Notes: generated from the letters alone by a model not told the origin. Positions 9,129-17,732 are shown, counted from the first letter of the stretch. The stretch: 64,000 nucleotides of DNA from Agreia pratensis (GCF_900177685.1 NZ_FXAY01000007.1:1-64000); one strand, 5' to 3'. Program-made: numbers and translations.

Positions 9129-9896
9129 ATGACCGCGTTTCCCCCATCCAGAACCGTCATCCTCACGGGTGCAGCCTCCCCTCGGGGCATCGGTCGTTAC
9201 TCGGCCCACTACCTCGCCGAGCAGGGCTGGAACATCGGGATCATCGATCTCCGCTCCGAGGACGCCCAAGAAGTGGCTGCCGAGATCGCTGCCGAGCACG
9301 GCGTGCACACCGCGGGTGCAGGCGCAAACGTGGCCGATAACGCCCAGGTGCGGGCAGCTTTCGATGCCCTCGAGGCCGCGCTGCCTCCCGTGATCGCCCT
9401 CGTGAACCTGGCCGGCGTCGCCTCACCCGTTCCCTATCTCGAGGTCACCCCGGAAGAGTGGCAGCGCGTCATCGACATCAACCTCAACGGAGTGCACTTC
9501 AGCACTCGCCGCGCGGTCGAGTCGATGGTGGCGCTCGGCGTCGGACGCGTCGTCAACCTGTCATCCGTCTCCGCCCAGCGCGGAGGCGGCACCTTCTCGA
9601 AGACCGCGTACTCGGCAGCCAAGGCAGGCGTCATCGGCTTCACTCGAAGCACGGCCCGTGAGCTCGGCGAAGCGGGCATCACCGTCAACGCGATCTCGCC
9701 CGGCCCCATCGACACCGACATCATGGGCGGCACCCTCACCGACGAACGCAAGGCCGCGATGGCCTCCGACGGTGTCCTTCCCCGCATCGGCACACCCCGC
9801 GACATCGCTGCAGCCATCTCCTACCTCATCAGTGAGGACGCGGGCTTCGTGACAGGCCAGACCCTGAACGTCGACGGCGGCCTGTACATGCACTGA
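9129..9896 (+). CDS. Short-chain dehydrogenase/reductase
   Basis: This 255-residue SDR has the cofactor motif TGAASPRGIG (residues 13-22), the catalytic serine in NLSSVSA (about 145-146) and Y161xxxK165 in YSAAK, and ends with the common NVDGGLYMH tail. These are all features of an active classical SDR. The gene is third in the + arm and probably oxidises a polyol or reduces a keto sugar. In mycobacterial tetritol pathways an SDR makes erythrulose from threitol, and the DhaK-type kinase and RpiB-like isomerase encoded opposite would then follow. The substrate is not proven. Confidence 0.8.
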   Translation: MTAFPPSRTVILTGAASPRGIGRYSAHYLAEQGWNIGIIDLRSEDAQEVAAEIAAEHGVHTAGAGANVADNAQVRAAFDALEAALPPVIALVNLAGVASPVPYLEVTPEEWQRVIDINLNGVHFSTRRAVESMVALGVGRVVNLSSVSAQRGGGTFSKTAYSAAKAGVIGFTRSTARELGEAGITVNAISPGPIDTDIMGGTLTDERKAAMASDGVLPRIGTPRDIAAAISYLISEDAGFVTGQTLNVDGGLYMH

Positions 9897-9930
9897 TCAA
9901 TTCCCCCCTCCCCCAAAAGAAAGGAACCAC

Positions 9931-10041
9931 ATGAACAGATACGTCGGAACCTGGTCGATCGGCCGATTCATCTTCCTCGGCGTCGGCATCATCCTCGTCG
10001 GCCTTGCCGCCGCGCAGATCGTGCCAGCCATCATCGCCTGA
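9931..10041 (+). CDS. 36-residue single-span membrane peptide
   Basis: An ATG at 9931, 7 nt after AAAGGA, opens a frame of 36 codons. The peptide has a short basic N terminus (MNRYVGTWSIGRF) and one continuous hydrophobic helix rich in Ile, Leu, Val and Gly. It lies 34 bp after the SDR gene and 73 bp before an MFS transporter gene in the same direction, and it would be missed by length filters. A small accessory subunit of the transporter is a reasonable guess by analogy with small proteins that bind transporters. I recognise no family. Confidence 0.55.
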   Translation: MNRYVGTWSIGRFIFLGVGIILVGLAAAQIVPAIIA

Positions 10042-10048
10042 CGCTCGG

Positions 10049-10075
10049 GGCGACTGCCGTTCGAGGCGACTGCCG
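10049..10075. repeat. 11-bp direct repeat upstream of the MFS gene
   Basis: GGCGACTGCCG occurs at 10049-10059 and again at 10065-10075, a 16-bp period. Both copies lie between the 36-codon gene and the MFS start. They could be a small duplication or part of an mRNA structure; no function is apparent. Confidence 0.6.
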
Positions 10076-10114
10076 CCATCCCCTCTGCACTCATGAATCT
10101 CAAAGGAGAGACCA

Positions 10115-11491
10115 TTGTCCACACCGTCGCTGTCTGCGGCTATCGGCTCGACGCGCGATCCCGCGCTCAAGTCCGCGATCGCCAAGGCGTCCCGGCATCT
10201 CATGCCCATGCTCGTCATCCTGTACTTCGTCGCCTTCCTCGATCGCACCAATGTGGGGTTCGCTGAGGAGGCCTTGCGCGTCGATCGCGGAGTCTCCGAC
10301 GGCGCCTTCGCGCTGGGCGCCGGAATCTTCTTCATCGGTTACGCGATCTTCGAGATTCCGAGCAATCTGTTGCTCAAGCGATTCGGGGCACGCTTCTGGC
10401 TCGCGCGGATCGCGGTGACCTGGGGAATCGTCGCAGCCCTGTTCGCCTTCACGACGAACGACACCATGTTCATCATCCTGCGCTTCCTCCTGGGCGTGAC
10501 AGAGGCGGGCCTGTTCCCGGGCGTGATCATGTTCCTGTCCGAGTGGTTCCCCAACAAGGTGCGCGTGCAGATGTTCGCGATCTTCTACCTGGCGCAGCCT
10601 TTCTCACAGATGATCGGAGCACCGCTGAGCGGTGGCCTGATCAGCATCGGCAACCAGGTCACCCCGTGGGAGGGGTGGCAGGTCATGTTCTTCTCCGAAG
10701 GAATGCTGGCCGTGTTGGCCGGTCTCGCGGCGCTGAAGTTCTTGACCAATTCGCCGCAGAAAGCGAAATGGTTGTCGCAGAACGAGAAGGACTCGTTAAC
10801 GGCCGCGATGAAACGAGAAGACGACGTGCGTTCCGCCGACGGGCCGAAGGGTGTCTGGCGCGCGATGGCGAGCGGCAAGGTCTGGTACTTCACCATCATC
10901 TACTTCTGCCTGCAGATCGCGGTGTACGGAACCACCTTCTACCTGCCGCAGCAGGTGTCCAACCTCATCGGCCAGGACGTCGGCTTCCAGGTGGGACTGG
11001 TTTCGGCCATTCCCTGGCTTGTCGGACTCTTCGCCTGCTACTTCGTCGGCCGACACGCGAACACCATCCGTCGTCGCCGTTCGTGGGGCAGCCTGTTCTA
11101 CATCTTCACCGGACTGTCGATCTTCGGATCAGCCTGGGCGGGAGCGAACGGCCTGCCGATTCTCGGACTGCTCTTCATCACCCTCGCGGTGTCGAGCTTC
11201 CTCGCCGTCGGTCCGATCACCTGGGCCTACCCGACCGCATTCCTCACCGGAGCGGCCGCCGCGGCTGGCATCGGCCTCATCAACTCGCTCGGCAACCTGG
11301 GCGGCTTCGTCGCACCTCTGATGCGGAACGGCTTCAACGAGGCAGTGCCCACCGACAGCGGCGTGTGGGGAGTCGTCTCGCTCGGCGTCTTCGCCTTCCT
11401 CGCAGCCGGGATGATGTTCGGCACTCGGTTCTTCCGGGGCGCGAAAGCAGACGAGCTGCTAGAGACGACCAGCACGCCGGCGGTGCACTGA
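10115..11491 (+). CDS. MFS transporter of the anion:cation symporter type
   Basis: This 458-residue protein has twelve hydrophobic segments, with FLDRTNVGFAEEAL in the first loop, EIPSNLLLKRFGAR after helix 2 and a central polar loop near residues 215-245. These match the ACS branch of the MFS, which carries tartrate, glucarate, galactarate and similar organic anions. It begins at TTG 10115, 6 nt after AAAGGAGAG; TTG with this strong site was preferred because no in-frame ATG gives a complete first helix. It closes the + arm of the cluster and is the probable uptake system for the four-carbon sugar acid or related anion. Confidence 0.8.
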   Translation: MSTPSLSAAIGSTRDPALKSAIAKASRHLMPMLVILYFVAFLDRTNVGFAEEALRVDRGVSDGAFALGAGIFFIGYAIFEIPSNLLLKRFGARFWLARIAVTWGIVAALFAFTTNDTMFIILRFLLGVTEAGLFPGVIMFLSEWFPNKVRVQMFAIFYLAQPFSQMIGAPLSGGLISIGNQVTPWEGWQVMFFSEGMLAVLAGLAALKFLTNSPQKAKWLSQNEKDSLTAAMKREDDVRSADGPKGVWRAMASGKVWYFTIIYFCLQIAVYGTTFYLPQQVSNLIGQDVGFQVGLVSAIPWLVGLFACYFVGRHANTIRRRRSWGSLFYIFTGLSIFGSAWAGANGLPILGLLFITLAVSSFLAVGPITWAYPTAFLTGAAAAAGIGLINSLGNLGGFVAPLMRNGFNEAVPTDSGVWGVVSLGVFAFLAAGMMFGTRFFRGAKADELLETTSTPAVH

Positions 11492-11502
11492 CACCGAGAG
11501 GA

Positions 11503-12216
11503 TCAGAGCACGGAGTCGCTGCGCGAGCGTTCGCGTACCCGTTCGATATGGGTGCGCATCGCGAGCGCAGCGGCATCCGCGCCCTCGGCGAACGCGTCGA
11601 CGATCGCCCGGTGCTCGCGCACGGCGTCATCCGCGTCGCTGACCCCGGTCTGCAGCGTCTGGCGCATCCGGTGCACGCGCGTCGAGATGCCCGCGGACAT
11701 GTCGATGAGAAAGGGATTGTGCGTTCCTTCGAAGATCAGGTGATGAAAATTCCAGTCGACGGCGAAGTAGTCGCGCAGCAGGTCGACGGGTAATTCGCCT
11801 GCGGTGGATGCCGCACGCACCACCGCGGTCATCGCCTCGTGCTCGGCGAGAGCGGCCCGCAACCGCGGCACGAGCGCGACCTCGTGGGCACTGGCCAGGG
11901 CTGCCGCTCCGCTCTCGAGCACGAGTCGGGCGTCGAAGAGGGCATCCAGCTGGTCGTCGGCGAGCTGCGGGGCCACCCGATATCCCTTGTTGGCCTCGCG
12001 CGTGACGAGACCGGTGCGCTCCAGCAACACGAGCGCCTCCCGCACGGGCGTGGGTGATACTCCGAGCTCGCGGGCCACCGCCTCGATCGAGAGCCGCATG
12101 CCAGGCGTGGTGTCGGAGCGCAGCAGCACGTCGAGCACACGGTCGTAGACCCTGTCGCGCAGCCCGCGCTGCTTGATGACGTCGGCACTCGCGAGGCGGA
12201 ACACGGAGTCGGTCAT
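11503..12216 (-). CDS. GntR-family regulator with FCD domain
   Basis: This 237-residue protein has a winged helix (LSIEAVARELGVSPTPVREA) at about residues 42-61 and a C-terminal all-helical FCD domain with the metal-binding pattern (DARLVLES, HHLIFEGTHNPFL, EHRAIVDAF). FCD members respond to organic acids, often sugar acids. It ends 11 bp from the converging MFS gene and is the last gene of the - arm. It is the natural candidate for binding the two ATCCTATAGGAT-type sites. The ATG at 12216 follows GAGG by 5 nt; a GTG one codon earlier is also possible. Confidence 0.82.
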   Translation of the reverse strand: MTDSVFRLASADVIKQRGLRDRVYDRVLDVLLRSDTTPGMRLSIEAVARELGVSPTPVREALVLLERTGLVTREANKGYRVAPQLADDQLDALFDARLVLESGAAALASAHEVALVPRLRAALAEHEAMTAVVRAASTAGELPVDLLRDYFAVDWNFHHLIFEGTHNPFLIDMSAGISTRVHRMRQTLQTGVSDADDAVREHRAIVDAFAEGADAAALAMRTHIERVRERSRSDSVL

Positions 12217-12282
12217 CACAGCCTCGCGGGATCGTACGGCAGGGGAAAGAAGACCGCCATCACTGGCACGGCCCTGACGACA

Positions 12283-12296
12283 GCATACTTATATGC
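12283..12296 (-). promoter_or_regulatory. Possible promoter/operator of the GntR gene
   Basis: GCATA-CTTA-TATGC is an inverted repeat in the 116-bp gap between the RpiB-like gene and the GntR gene. On the - strand it contains TATAAG, a fair -10 placed about 70 bp before the GntR start. It could be a separate GntR promoter with its own control site. I see no convincing -35. Confidence 0.3.
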
Positions 12297-12332
12297 GCGA
12301 AGTCGAAGCCGAGAGACTCTCGATCACCGCTG

Positions 12333-12794
12333 TCACGACCGCTCGTAGGTGACGATCTCCTGCACTTTCTCGTTCGACGCACTGCTCGAATCGAAGACAT
12401 AGCCGAGCCACTCGCGCACGTTTCGTCGGGCGAGCTCGATTCCGATCACGCGCTGTCCCATGCAGAGCACCTGAGCATCGTTCGAGAGCACGCTTCGCTC
12501 GACCGAGTAGCTGTCGTGCGCGGTGACGGCGCGGATGCCTCGAACCTTGTTCGCGGCGATGGCGACTCCGAGGCCGGTTCCGCAGATCAACACCGCGCGA
12601 TCCGCCTCTCCCCTCGCGACCAGCTCGGCGGCCGTCGTGGCGACGGTGGGATAGGCCGTATGTCCGTTCGCATCCACACCGATGTCGACCACGGAGACGA
12701 CACGGCCATCGGCCTCCAGGTCGCGCTTGATGATCTCCTTGTAGTCGTAGCCGGCATCGTCCGAGCCGATGACGAGTCTCCACGCGGTGCTCAC
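12333..12794 (-). CDS. RpiB/LacA/LacB-family sugar-phosphate isomerase
   Basis: This 153-residue protein has the RpiB fold markers [11 protein letters not shown] near the start, [17 protein letters not shown] with the active-site cysteine at about residue 70, and [14 protein letters not shown]. In typical RpiB the first motif is G-x-DHAG; here Asp replaces that His, which suggests a substrate other than ribose 5-phosphate. The GTG start overlaps the kinase stop by 4 nt. In mycobacterial tetritol catabolism an RpiB homologue converts erythrulose 4-phosphate to erythrose 4-phosphate, fed by a DhaK-type kinase, and this coupled pair fits that role. Substrate assignment is inference. Confidence 0.8.
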   Translation of the reverse strand: MSTAWRLVIGSDDAGYDYKEIIKRDLEADGRVVSVVDIGVDANGHTAYPTVATTAAELVARGEADRAVLICGTGLGVAIAANKVRGIRAVTAHDSYSVERSVLSNDAQVLCMGQRVIGIELARRNVREWLGYVFDSSSASNEKVQEIVTYERS

Positions 12795-14557
12795 GATGTC
12801 TCCTCCGTCGCTCCGCTCGTCGAGGGTGCTGGCGTGTCGAGAAGCGGGGCGACCGTCTCGACGATCAGAGCGAACGAGACCGCTCCGGGGTCGGGCGTAC
12901 CGAGCGACTTCTCACCGTGCAGGCGGGCACGGCCGAGGCCGGGCATCATGTCCGCGGTGGCATCTGCGGCCTGACGGGCGGCACCGGACGCGGCCACCCA
13001 CGCTGCCGACAGCGAATCACCCGCGGCAACCCGCGCATCCAGAGCGTTCGCAAAGGGCTCGAGCGCGTCGACCATGGTCTTGTCTCCCACGCTCGCCTTT
13101 CCGTAGGCCCGTACGGCATCGGATGCGGCGGTCACGCCGACACTCACCTCGGCGGCCGTCACGGCCTGGTCGTCGCCGAGGGCCTCGCCGAGGGTGCGCA
13201 GGATCTCTCCCCACAGCGCTCCCGAGGTTCCGCCGGCTCGATCGGACCACGCGTCACCCGCACGGACGAGCAGCGACCGGGCTCCGGCGCCGCGCTCGAG
13301 CACCGCCTGCGCCTCCGTTGCCGCAGCGCGTGCACCGCGCTGCATGCCGATGCCGTGATCGCCGTCGCCCGCGATCGAGTCCAATCGCCCGAGCTCGTCG
13401 GCGTTCTCGTCGATCACGTCCCGGATGGCGCCGAGGGCCTCAGCGGCGCGGGTGGCCGCCGCGCGCGACTCGTCACTCGCCTCTCCCACAACCTCGTCGA
13501 CCGCGTCGTCGTCGGAGTCGACCACAGCGACGAGGGCACCTCCGTCGACCGCGCCGGTGCGGAAAGCGGGGGTGTCGCTGGGCGCGCTCCAGAGCGTCTC
13601 CAGCTCTTCGTCGACCCAGAGGAGAGTGAGCGAGGCACCGGCCATGTCGAAACTGGTGCAGAACTCCCCGACCTGCGGGTCGACGATGGTGACACCCCGC
13701 GCCTCCAGCAGGTCGGCGACCGTACTGAACACCACGAACAGCTCCTCGCTCTTGACAGATCCGAGGCCGTTGAGAATAGGCACCACCCGCGCACCGTCGA
13801 GGGACACCCCATCAGGGATCTCCGCCTCTGCGAGCAGGTGCGTGACGAACAGCTCGCCGAGTTCCGCGGCACTGGGGATGTCGACCTCGTCGGTGCCGGG
13901 CTCTCCGTGGATGCCGAGACCGATCGCCATCTTGCCTTCGGGCACCGAGAACAACGGCTCATCTGCGCCCGGAAGGGTACATCCGGTGAAGGCGACGCCC
14001 AACGAACGGGTACGGGCGTTGGCCAACCCAGCGACTCTCTCGACGCCGTCGATGTCATAGCCCGCCGCAGCCGCGGCTCCGGCGACTTTGAAGACGGTGA
14101 GATCGCCCGCTATGCCACGACGGCGGTGCGCCTCGCTCGGAGGGGCACTGAAGATGTCGTCGGTGACCACGACCGTTCGGCAATCCACACCCTCGGCTCG
14201 CACCACATCTTGCGCCGCGGTGAAGTGCAGAACGTCGCCCGCGTAGTTTCCGTAACTGAGCAGAACCCCACGGCCCTGCTCGCTGGCCCGAATCACGGAC
14301 TCGACCTGGTGCGCCGACGGGGAGGCGAAGAGGTTGCCCATGGCCGCCCCGTGCGCGAGACCGGGCCCGACCAGGCCGGCGAAGGCGGGGTAGTGTCCCG
14401 ATCCTCCGCCGATGACCACAGCCACCTCCGGCTCGTCAGAACGGGTGGAACGCGAGACGCCACCGTGCACCTTGCGCACCCAGCGCCCGTTCGCGCGGAC
14501 GAAACCGTCCACCATCTCGTCGGCGAAATCCGCCGGTTCGTTCCATAGACGGGTCAT
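12791..14557 (-). CDS. DhaK-DhaL fusion kinase (dihydroxyacetone/erythrulose kinase family)
   Basis: This 588-residue protein combines the DhaK domain (about 1-330) and the DhaL domain (about 385-580). DhaK features are [10 protein letters not shown] (50-59), GNYAGDV with D108, and the substrate-binding histidine H217 in GIHGEPG. DhaL has [12 protein letters not shown] for nucleotide binding. A fused protein uses ATP rather than the PTS. Dihydroxyacetone is the classic substrate, but actinobacterial homologues phosphorylate L- or D-erythrulose, and the coupled RpiB-like isomerase favours a tetrulose here. The ATG at 14557 is preferred because AGGAG lies 9 nt upstream and MTRLWNEP matches usual DhaK starts. 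Confidence 0.85.
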   Translation of the reverse strand: MTRLWNEPADFADEMVDGFVRANGRWVRKVHGGVSRSTRSDEPEVAVVIGGGSGHYPAFAGLVGPGLAHGAAMGNLFASPSAHQVESVIRASEQGRGVLLSYGNYAGDVLHFTAAQDVVRAEGVDCRTVVVTDDIFSAPPSEAHRRRGIAGDLTVFKVAGAAAAAGYDIDGVERVAGLANARTRSLGVAFTGCTLPGADEPLFSVPEGKMAIGLGIHGEPGTDEVDIPSAAELGELFVTHLLAEAEIPDGVSLDGARVVPILNGLGSVKSEELFVVFSTVADLLEARGVTIVDPQVGEFCTSFDMAGASLTLLWVDEELETLWSAPSDTPAFRTGAVDGGALVAVVDSDDDAVDEVVGEASDESRAAATRAAEALGAIRDVIDENADELGRLDSIAGDGDHGIGMQRGARAAATEAQAVLERGAGARSLLVRAGDAWSDRAGGTSGALWGEILRTLGEALGDDQAVTAAEVSVGVTAASDAVRAYGKASVGDKTMVDALEPFANALDARVAAGDSLSAAWVAASGAARQAADATADMMPGLGRARLHGEKSLGTPDPGAVSFALIVETVAPLLDTPAPSTSGATEETS

Positions 14558-14610
14558 GCGCGTCAGCTCCTCATCATCGAGTTCAGCGGCCCGAGGGCCA
14601 GACATAATCG

Positions 14611-14622
14611 ATCCTATAGGAT
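14611..14622. promoter_or_regulatory. Operator ATCCTATAGGAT ahead of the kinase gene
   Basis: This is a perfect 12-bp palindrome, 53 bp upstream of the kinase start on the - strand and inside the gap after the LtnD-like gene. Its core is identical to the site at 7018-7029 (TTCCTATAGGAT, 11 of 12 bases). The matching distance to the downstream start in both places (48 and 53 bp) supports a shared regulator controlling both arms. Confidence 0.65.
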
Positions 14623-14662
14623 TCTCATGCCGGCGACCACCGACATCCGAGCCCCACGACAC

Positions 14663-15562
14663 TCACCGCTGATTCGGCGCGACGACCCGGATGACGGCCG
14701 AGTCGTCCTCTGCCGCGAGACCGTTGGCCGCGCCGAGGATGTAAAGCTGCTCGGCCGCTGCCGCGACGGGAGTCGCTACCCCAGCAGATCGCGCCGCGGC
14801 CGTGACGATTCCCATGTCCTTCACGAAGATGTCGAGGCGGCTGAGAACCTCGGCGCCGCCTTCGTCGTAGGCCTGCAGCATCCGGGGGCCGCGATTGCCC
14901 AGCATGAACGAACCGGCAGCGCCGGCGGCGAGAGTCTCGAGGGTGGCGGCCGCGTCGAGCCCGAGAGCCTCCGCCAGAGCAAGCGCCTCGGCACCCGCGG
15001 CGATATGCACCCCGCAGAGCAGTTGGTTCACCGTCTTGAACGCTTGGCCGTCGCCAGGGCGATCGCCGATGACACTCAGAGTCGAGGCGAGCAGGTCCAA
15101 CACGGGCTTCGCTTTCTCCCGGGCCACGGGCGTCGCGCCCACGACGACGAGGAGGTCGCCCTCACCCGCGCGAACCGGCCCGCCGCTCAGCGGAGCGTCG
15201 ACGAGGTGCACTCCGCGCTCGGCCAAGAGATCACTGACGGCCACGACATCGTCGATGCCGACGGTACTGGTCATGATCACGACAGATCCGTCCAGGAGCG
15301 TCGAGGCGATGCCGTTCTCGCCGAACAGCACGTCTCGCAGCTGTGAGCCGTTGCGCACGGCGAGCACGACGGCATCCACCCCCGCAACGGCCTCTCTGGC
15401 CGAACCGAAGGGGGTGACGCCTGCGTCTGCCGCGAGCGCGAGTCGCGGCTCGGCGATGTCGAAGCCGTGCACGGTCAGTTCGGTAGCTAATCGGGTGGCC
15501 ATCGGCAACCCCATGGCCCCCAGTCCGAGAACGGCGACGGAATACGAAGTGGTTTCGGGCAT
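14663..15562 (-). CDS. ltnD: LtnD-like dehydrogenase (3-hydroxyisobutyrate dehydrogenase family)
   Basis: This 299-residue beta-hydroxyacid dehydrogenase has the Rossmann motif GLGAMGLPMA (13-22), the substrate-binding DAPLSGGPVRAGEGDL (122-137) and the catalytic lysine K176 in GDGQAFKTVNQ. Its neighbour 14 bp upstream encodes a DUF1537 kinase, and that pairing is the hallmark of L-threonate dehydrogenase LtnD, which oxidises C2 of L-threonate to 2-oxo-tetronate. The family and pairing are established knowledge; the exact substrate here is inferred. It is the second gene of the - arm. Confidence 0.75.
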   Translation of the reverse strand: MPETTSYSVAVLGLGAMGLPMATRLATELTVHGFDIAEPRLALAADAGVTPFGSAREAVAGVDAVVLAVRNGSQLRDVLFGENGIASTLLDGSVVIMTSTVGIDDVVAVSDLLAERGVHLVDAPLSGGPVRAGEGDLLVVVGATPVAREKAKPVLDLLASTLSVIGDRPGDGQAFKTVNQLLCGVHIAAGAEALALAEALGLDAAATLETLAAGAAGSFMLGNRGPRMLQAYDEGGAEVLSRLDIFVKDMGIVTAAARSAGVATPVAAAAEQLYILGAANGLAAEDDSAVIRVVAPNQR

Positions 15563-15576
15563 GATCTTCCTTACGT

Positions 15577-17010
15577 CTAGAGCGGTCGGTGCGTCAGCGT
15601 CGAGACGACGGTCGCCAGCGAGTCGTCGTCGCCCACGTTTCCGGCGAACACGACATAGGGGATTCCCTTCGCCGGGCCATCCACTGGCTCCCAGAGCGAG
15701 ACCAGGCCTGGCAGCATCGGCCCCCGCACCATGGCATGCCGGATGCCCAGCCCGGCCGACGCGACGTCGCTCGACGTGATGCCGCCCTTGGCGACGACGA
15801 AACGCGGCGCCGTGCTGGCGAGGATGCGCTGCACGACGGCAACGACGGCCGCAGACACCGTTCGTGAGATGGCGAGGCTTTCTGCGGGGTCGTCGGTCTT
15901 CACGAGCATGCGGCTGGTGTGCATCGCGACGTCACCCAGGGCGAGGGCGGCGACGGCGCGCGCGCTGACGTCGTCGAGATGGGCGTCGATCGTCTCTGAA
16001 TCGAGAACGAGCCCTGTGTCGATCTCGATCGTGTCCTCCAGTCGTCCAGCATCTCGGAGCACCCCGAGTTGACGCGAGGTGAGCCCCACATGCGACCCGA
16101 CCACGATCAGCCCGCCGATTGCCCGGGAGCCGTCACCGTTGCCGAAGATCTCATCGGCCCTGAGCGGCGGTCGAACGGCCTGGCCGATACGAGCCCTCAC
16201 GAAAGGAGGGCCGACTCGGTAGAGCAGATTCTTTCCGAGGTTCTCTGCTCGGGCGACGCCGAGCGCGAGCAGACGCAGATCGTTCTCGGTGACTGCGTCG
16301 ACCACGACAGGGGTCGCGCCGCGCAGCCCGAGCAGGGCTTCCGTGATCGCATCCGGCCCGCTGCGGATGGTTGCGAGATCGAGCGTTACGACGGCATCTG
16401 CGGGCCAGCGCCCGTGCGTCTTCTCCTCGACCCACACGCGGAGGTCGGAGTTCTCGTAGCCGAAGGTCGCGTCCAGGGCGAACTCCGTCTCGGCGATCGG
16501 GGTGAGGCCGCCGTCGCCCCGCATGTAATGAACGCCGCCGATCGTGACGCGGCCCGCGTCAGGGAAAGCGGGGACGATGATCACCGCATCGACACTCTCG
16601 CCCGTGCCGGCGAGGACGGCCTCAGCGATAGCGTCCGTCTCGACCGGGTAGTGCCCGCGCAACGTGGAATCGCCCCTGCTCACAAAGGCGAGGCGCCGCC
16701 CCAGCGGCCCGGCCGCGCGCGACGCATTCTGCACGACCTCCCGATTGCGTGCGGCAGCAGCGTGCGGGTCGAGGCTGCGGGTGTTGGTGAGCACGTAGAT
16801 CGCGGGCGTGTCCTCACCGAGCGCCCAGGCGAAGTCGCTCTGCTGCCACTTCGTGAGCACGGGCAGGTCGGCGACCGACTGCGTTCCTGTCGGATCGTCG
16901 TCCAAGACGATCAGGGTCGGACTCGATCCGGAGACCTCCGACGCGACGTCGCCGGCATCGACGGCGACCTCTTTCGGATACTCGGCCAGAAGGCTTTGCT
17001 CGTCGATCAC
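15577..17010 (-). CDS. otnK: DUF1537 four-carbon acid sugar kinase
   Basis: This 477-residue protein has the two-domain DUF1537 layout: the N-terminal substrate domain with VLDDDPTGTQSV (about residue 37) and SRGDSTLRGHYP (about 112), and the C-terminal nucleotide domain with VAKGGITSSD and VVFAGNVGDDDS. Characterised members (OtnK, DtnK) phosphorylate 3-oxo-tetronate or D-threonate using ATP. The start is GTG 17010, 5 nt after AGGAG; an adjoining TTG is too close to that site. It is the first gene of the - arm, paired with the LtnD-like gene. No class II aldolase-type decarboxylase (OtnC) is present in the cluster, so the end of the pathway differs or lies elsewhere. Confidence 0.82.
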   Translation of the reverse strand: MIDEQSLLAEYPKEVAVDAGDVASEVSGSSPTLIVLDDDPTGTQSVADLPVLTKWQQSDFAWALGEDTPAIYVLTNTRSLDPHAAAARNREVVQNASRAAGPLGRRLAFVSRGDSTLRGHYPVETDAIAEAVLAGTGESVDAVIIVPAFPDAGRVTIGGVHYMRGDGGLTPIAETEFALDATFGYENSDLRVWVEEKTHGRWPADAVVTLDLATIRSGPDAITEALLGLRGATPVVVDAVTENDLRLLALGVARAENLGKNLLYRVGPPFVRARIGQAVRPPLRADEIFGNGDGSRAIGGLIVVGSHVGLTSRQLGVLRDAGRLEDTIEIDTGLVLDSETIDAHLDDVSARAVAALALGDVAMHTSRMLVKTDDPAESLAISRTVSAAVVAVVQRILASTAPRFVVAKGGITSSDVASAGLGIRHAMVRGPMLPGLVSLWEPVDGPAKGIPYVVFAGNVGDDDSLATVVSTLTHRPL

Positions 17011-17140
17011 CAATACTCCTGACGTGTCGTCGCAGCTCTGCAGTAGACACCAGCGATCCTACGAGTTCCGTCGACACTGTCAACACAGCACGATGCCCGT
17101 ACAGTGGTTCGAAGCAGACCCCGACCCTCCGGAGCCTTCG

Positions 17141-17557
17141 ATGCCCAAGCGCCCCATCCCCTTTCCACGCAGCTATGTCAACACCGCTGTGCGCGACGCC
17201 CTCGCCGCTTTCGAGGCCGAGCCGAGCGTGGCCGGCATCGAGAAGGTTCTGTCGCTGGCGACGGCGGGCGGGTTGGTTGTGGATGTGACGGGCTCGACCC
17301 CCGAGTCCGGCCCGCGTGTGCGCACACTCACCTCGACAGACGGCCAGCTGGTGCTGCCCCTGTTCACGAGCCTCGCCGAGCTCGGGCTGGCGGTTCCCGA
17401 GGCCGAACGCGCCGAGGTGCAGGGCACGATCCTGGCCGGTCGCGATGCACTCGCGATCGTGCAGAGCGCCGATATCGTCGCCGTGCAGTTCGATCCGGGC
17501 AGCCGTCAGGTGATCGTGAAGCGCAGCTTCGTCGACGAGGCGCTCGGCGCGCAGTAA
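17141..17557 (+). CDS. SseB-domain protein
   Basis: This 138-residue soluble protein begins MPKRPIPFPRSYVNTAVRDA and contains GQLVLPLFTSLAEL, the pattern of the SseB N-terminal domain found in small actinobacterial proteins. The biochemical role of these proteins is not known. The ATG at 17141 is chosen because GGAG lies 6 nt upstream; an earlier in-frame ATG at 17093 has no such site. It stands alone between the sugar-acid cluster and the next operon. Confidence 0.6.
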   Translation: MPKRPIPFPRSYVNTAVRDALAAFEAEPSVAGIEKVLSLATAGGLVVDVTGSTPESGPRVRTLTSTDGQLVLPLFTSLAELGLAVPEAERAEVQGTILAGRDALAIVQSADIVAVQFDPGSRQVIVKRSFVDEALGAQ

Positions 17558-17650
17558 CGGCCCGTCTCCGGCTCAGCGGCGTTCACCCCTGGCCGGAGGC
17601 TCTTTGGCGCGCCTCGAGGCCAGTCACTCGCCAGTTCGTGCGCTTGTCAT

Positions 17651-17661
17651 TTTGTATCCCA
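17651..17661 (+). promoter_or_regulatory. Upstream half of an inverted operator pair
   Basis: TTTGTATCCCA lies 28 bp upstream of the -35 region of the operon promoter. Its exact reverse complement occurs at 17759-17769. GTAT-containing sites are common for FCD-type GntR repressors, and such a regulator is encoded at the end of this operon. Confidence 0.6.
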
Positions 17662-17689
17662 AATTTGAATCGCCACAAAATAAATGCGT

Positions 17690-17719
17690 GCGACAAGCCC
17701 GCTTGAATGCGGATATAAT
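17690..17719 (+). promoter_or_regulatory. Strong sigma-A-type promoter
   Basis: A perfect TATAAT (17714-17719) follows GCGACA (17690-17695) with an 18-bp spacer. The stretch is AT-rich compared with the surroundings. It drives the five-gene operon beginning at 17835, leaving an untranslated leader of roughly 105 nt that contains the hairpin at 17733-17745 and the second operator. Confidence 0.7.
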
Positions 17720-17732
17720 CAATTCGTAGCAT

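Noticed and set aside
12917-14548. 543-codon open frame on the + strand over the kinase gene
   Set aside because: Shadow frame of the DhaK/DhaL gene, whose motifs (H217, GDGDHG) are intact on the - strand.
17048-17062. GATCCTACGAGTTCC upstream of the DUF1537 kinase as a third ATCCTATAGGAT site
   Set aside because: Only the left half ATCCTA matches; the right half is not symmetric, so I did not call an operator.
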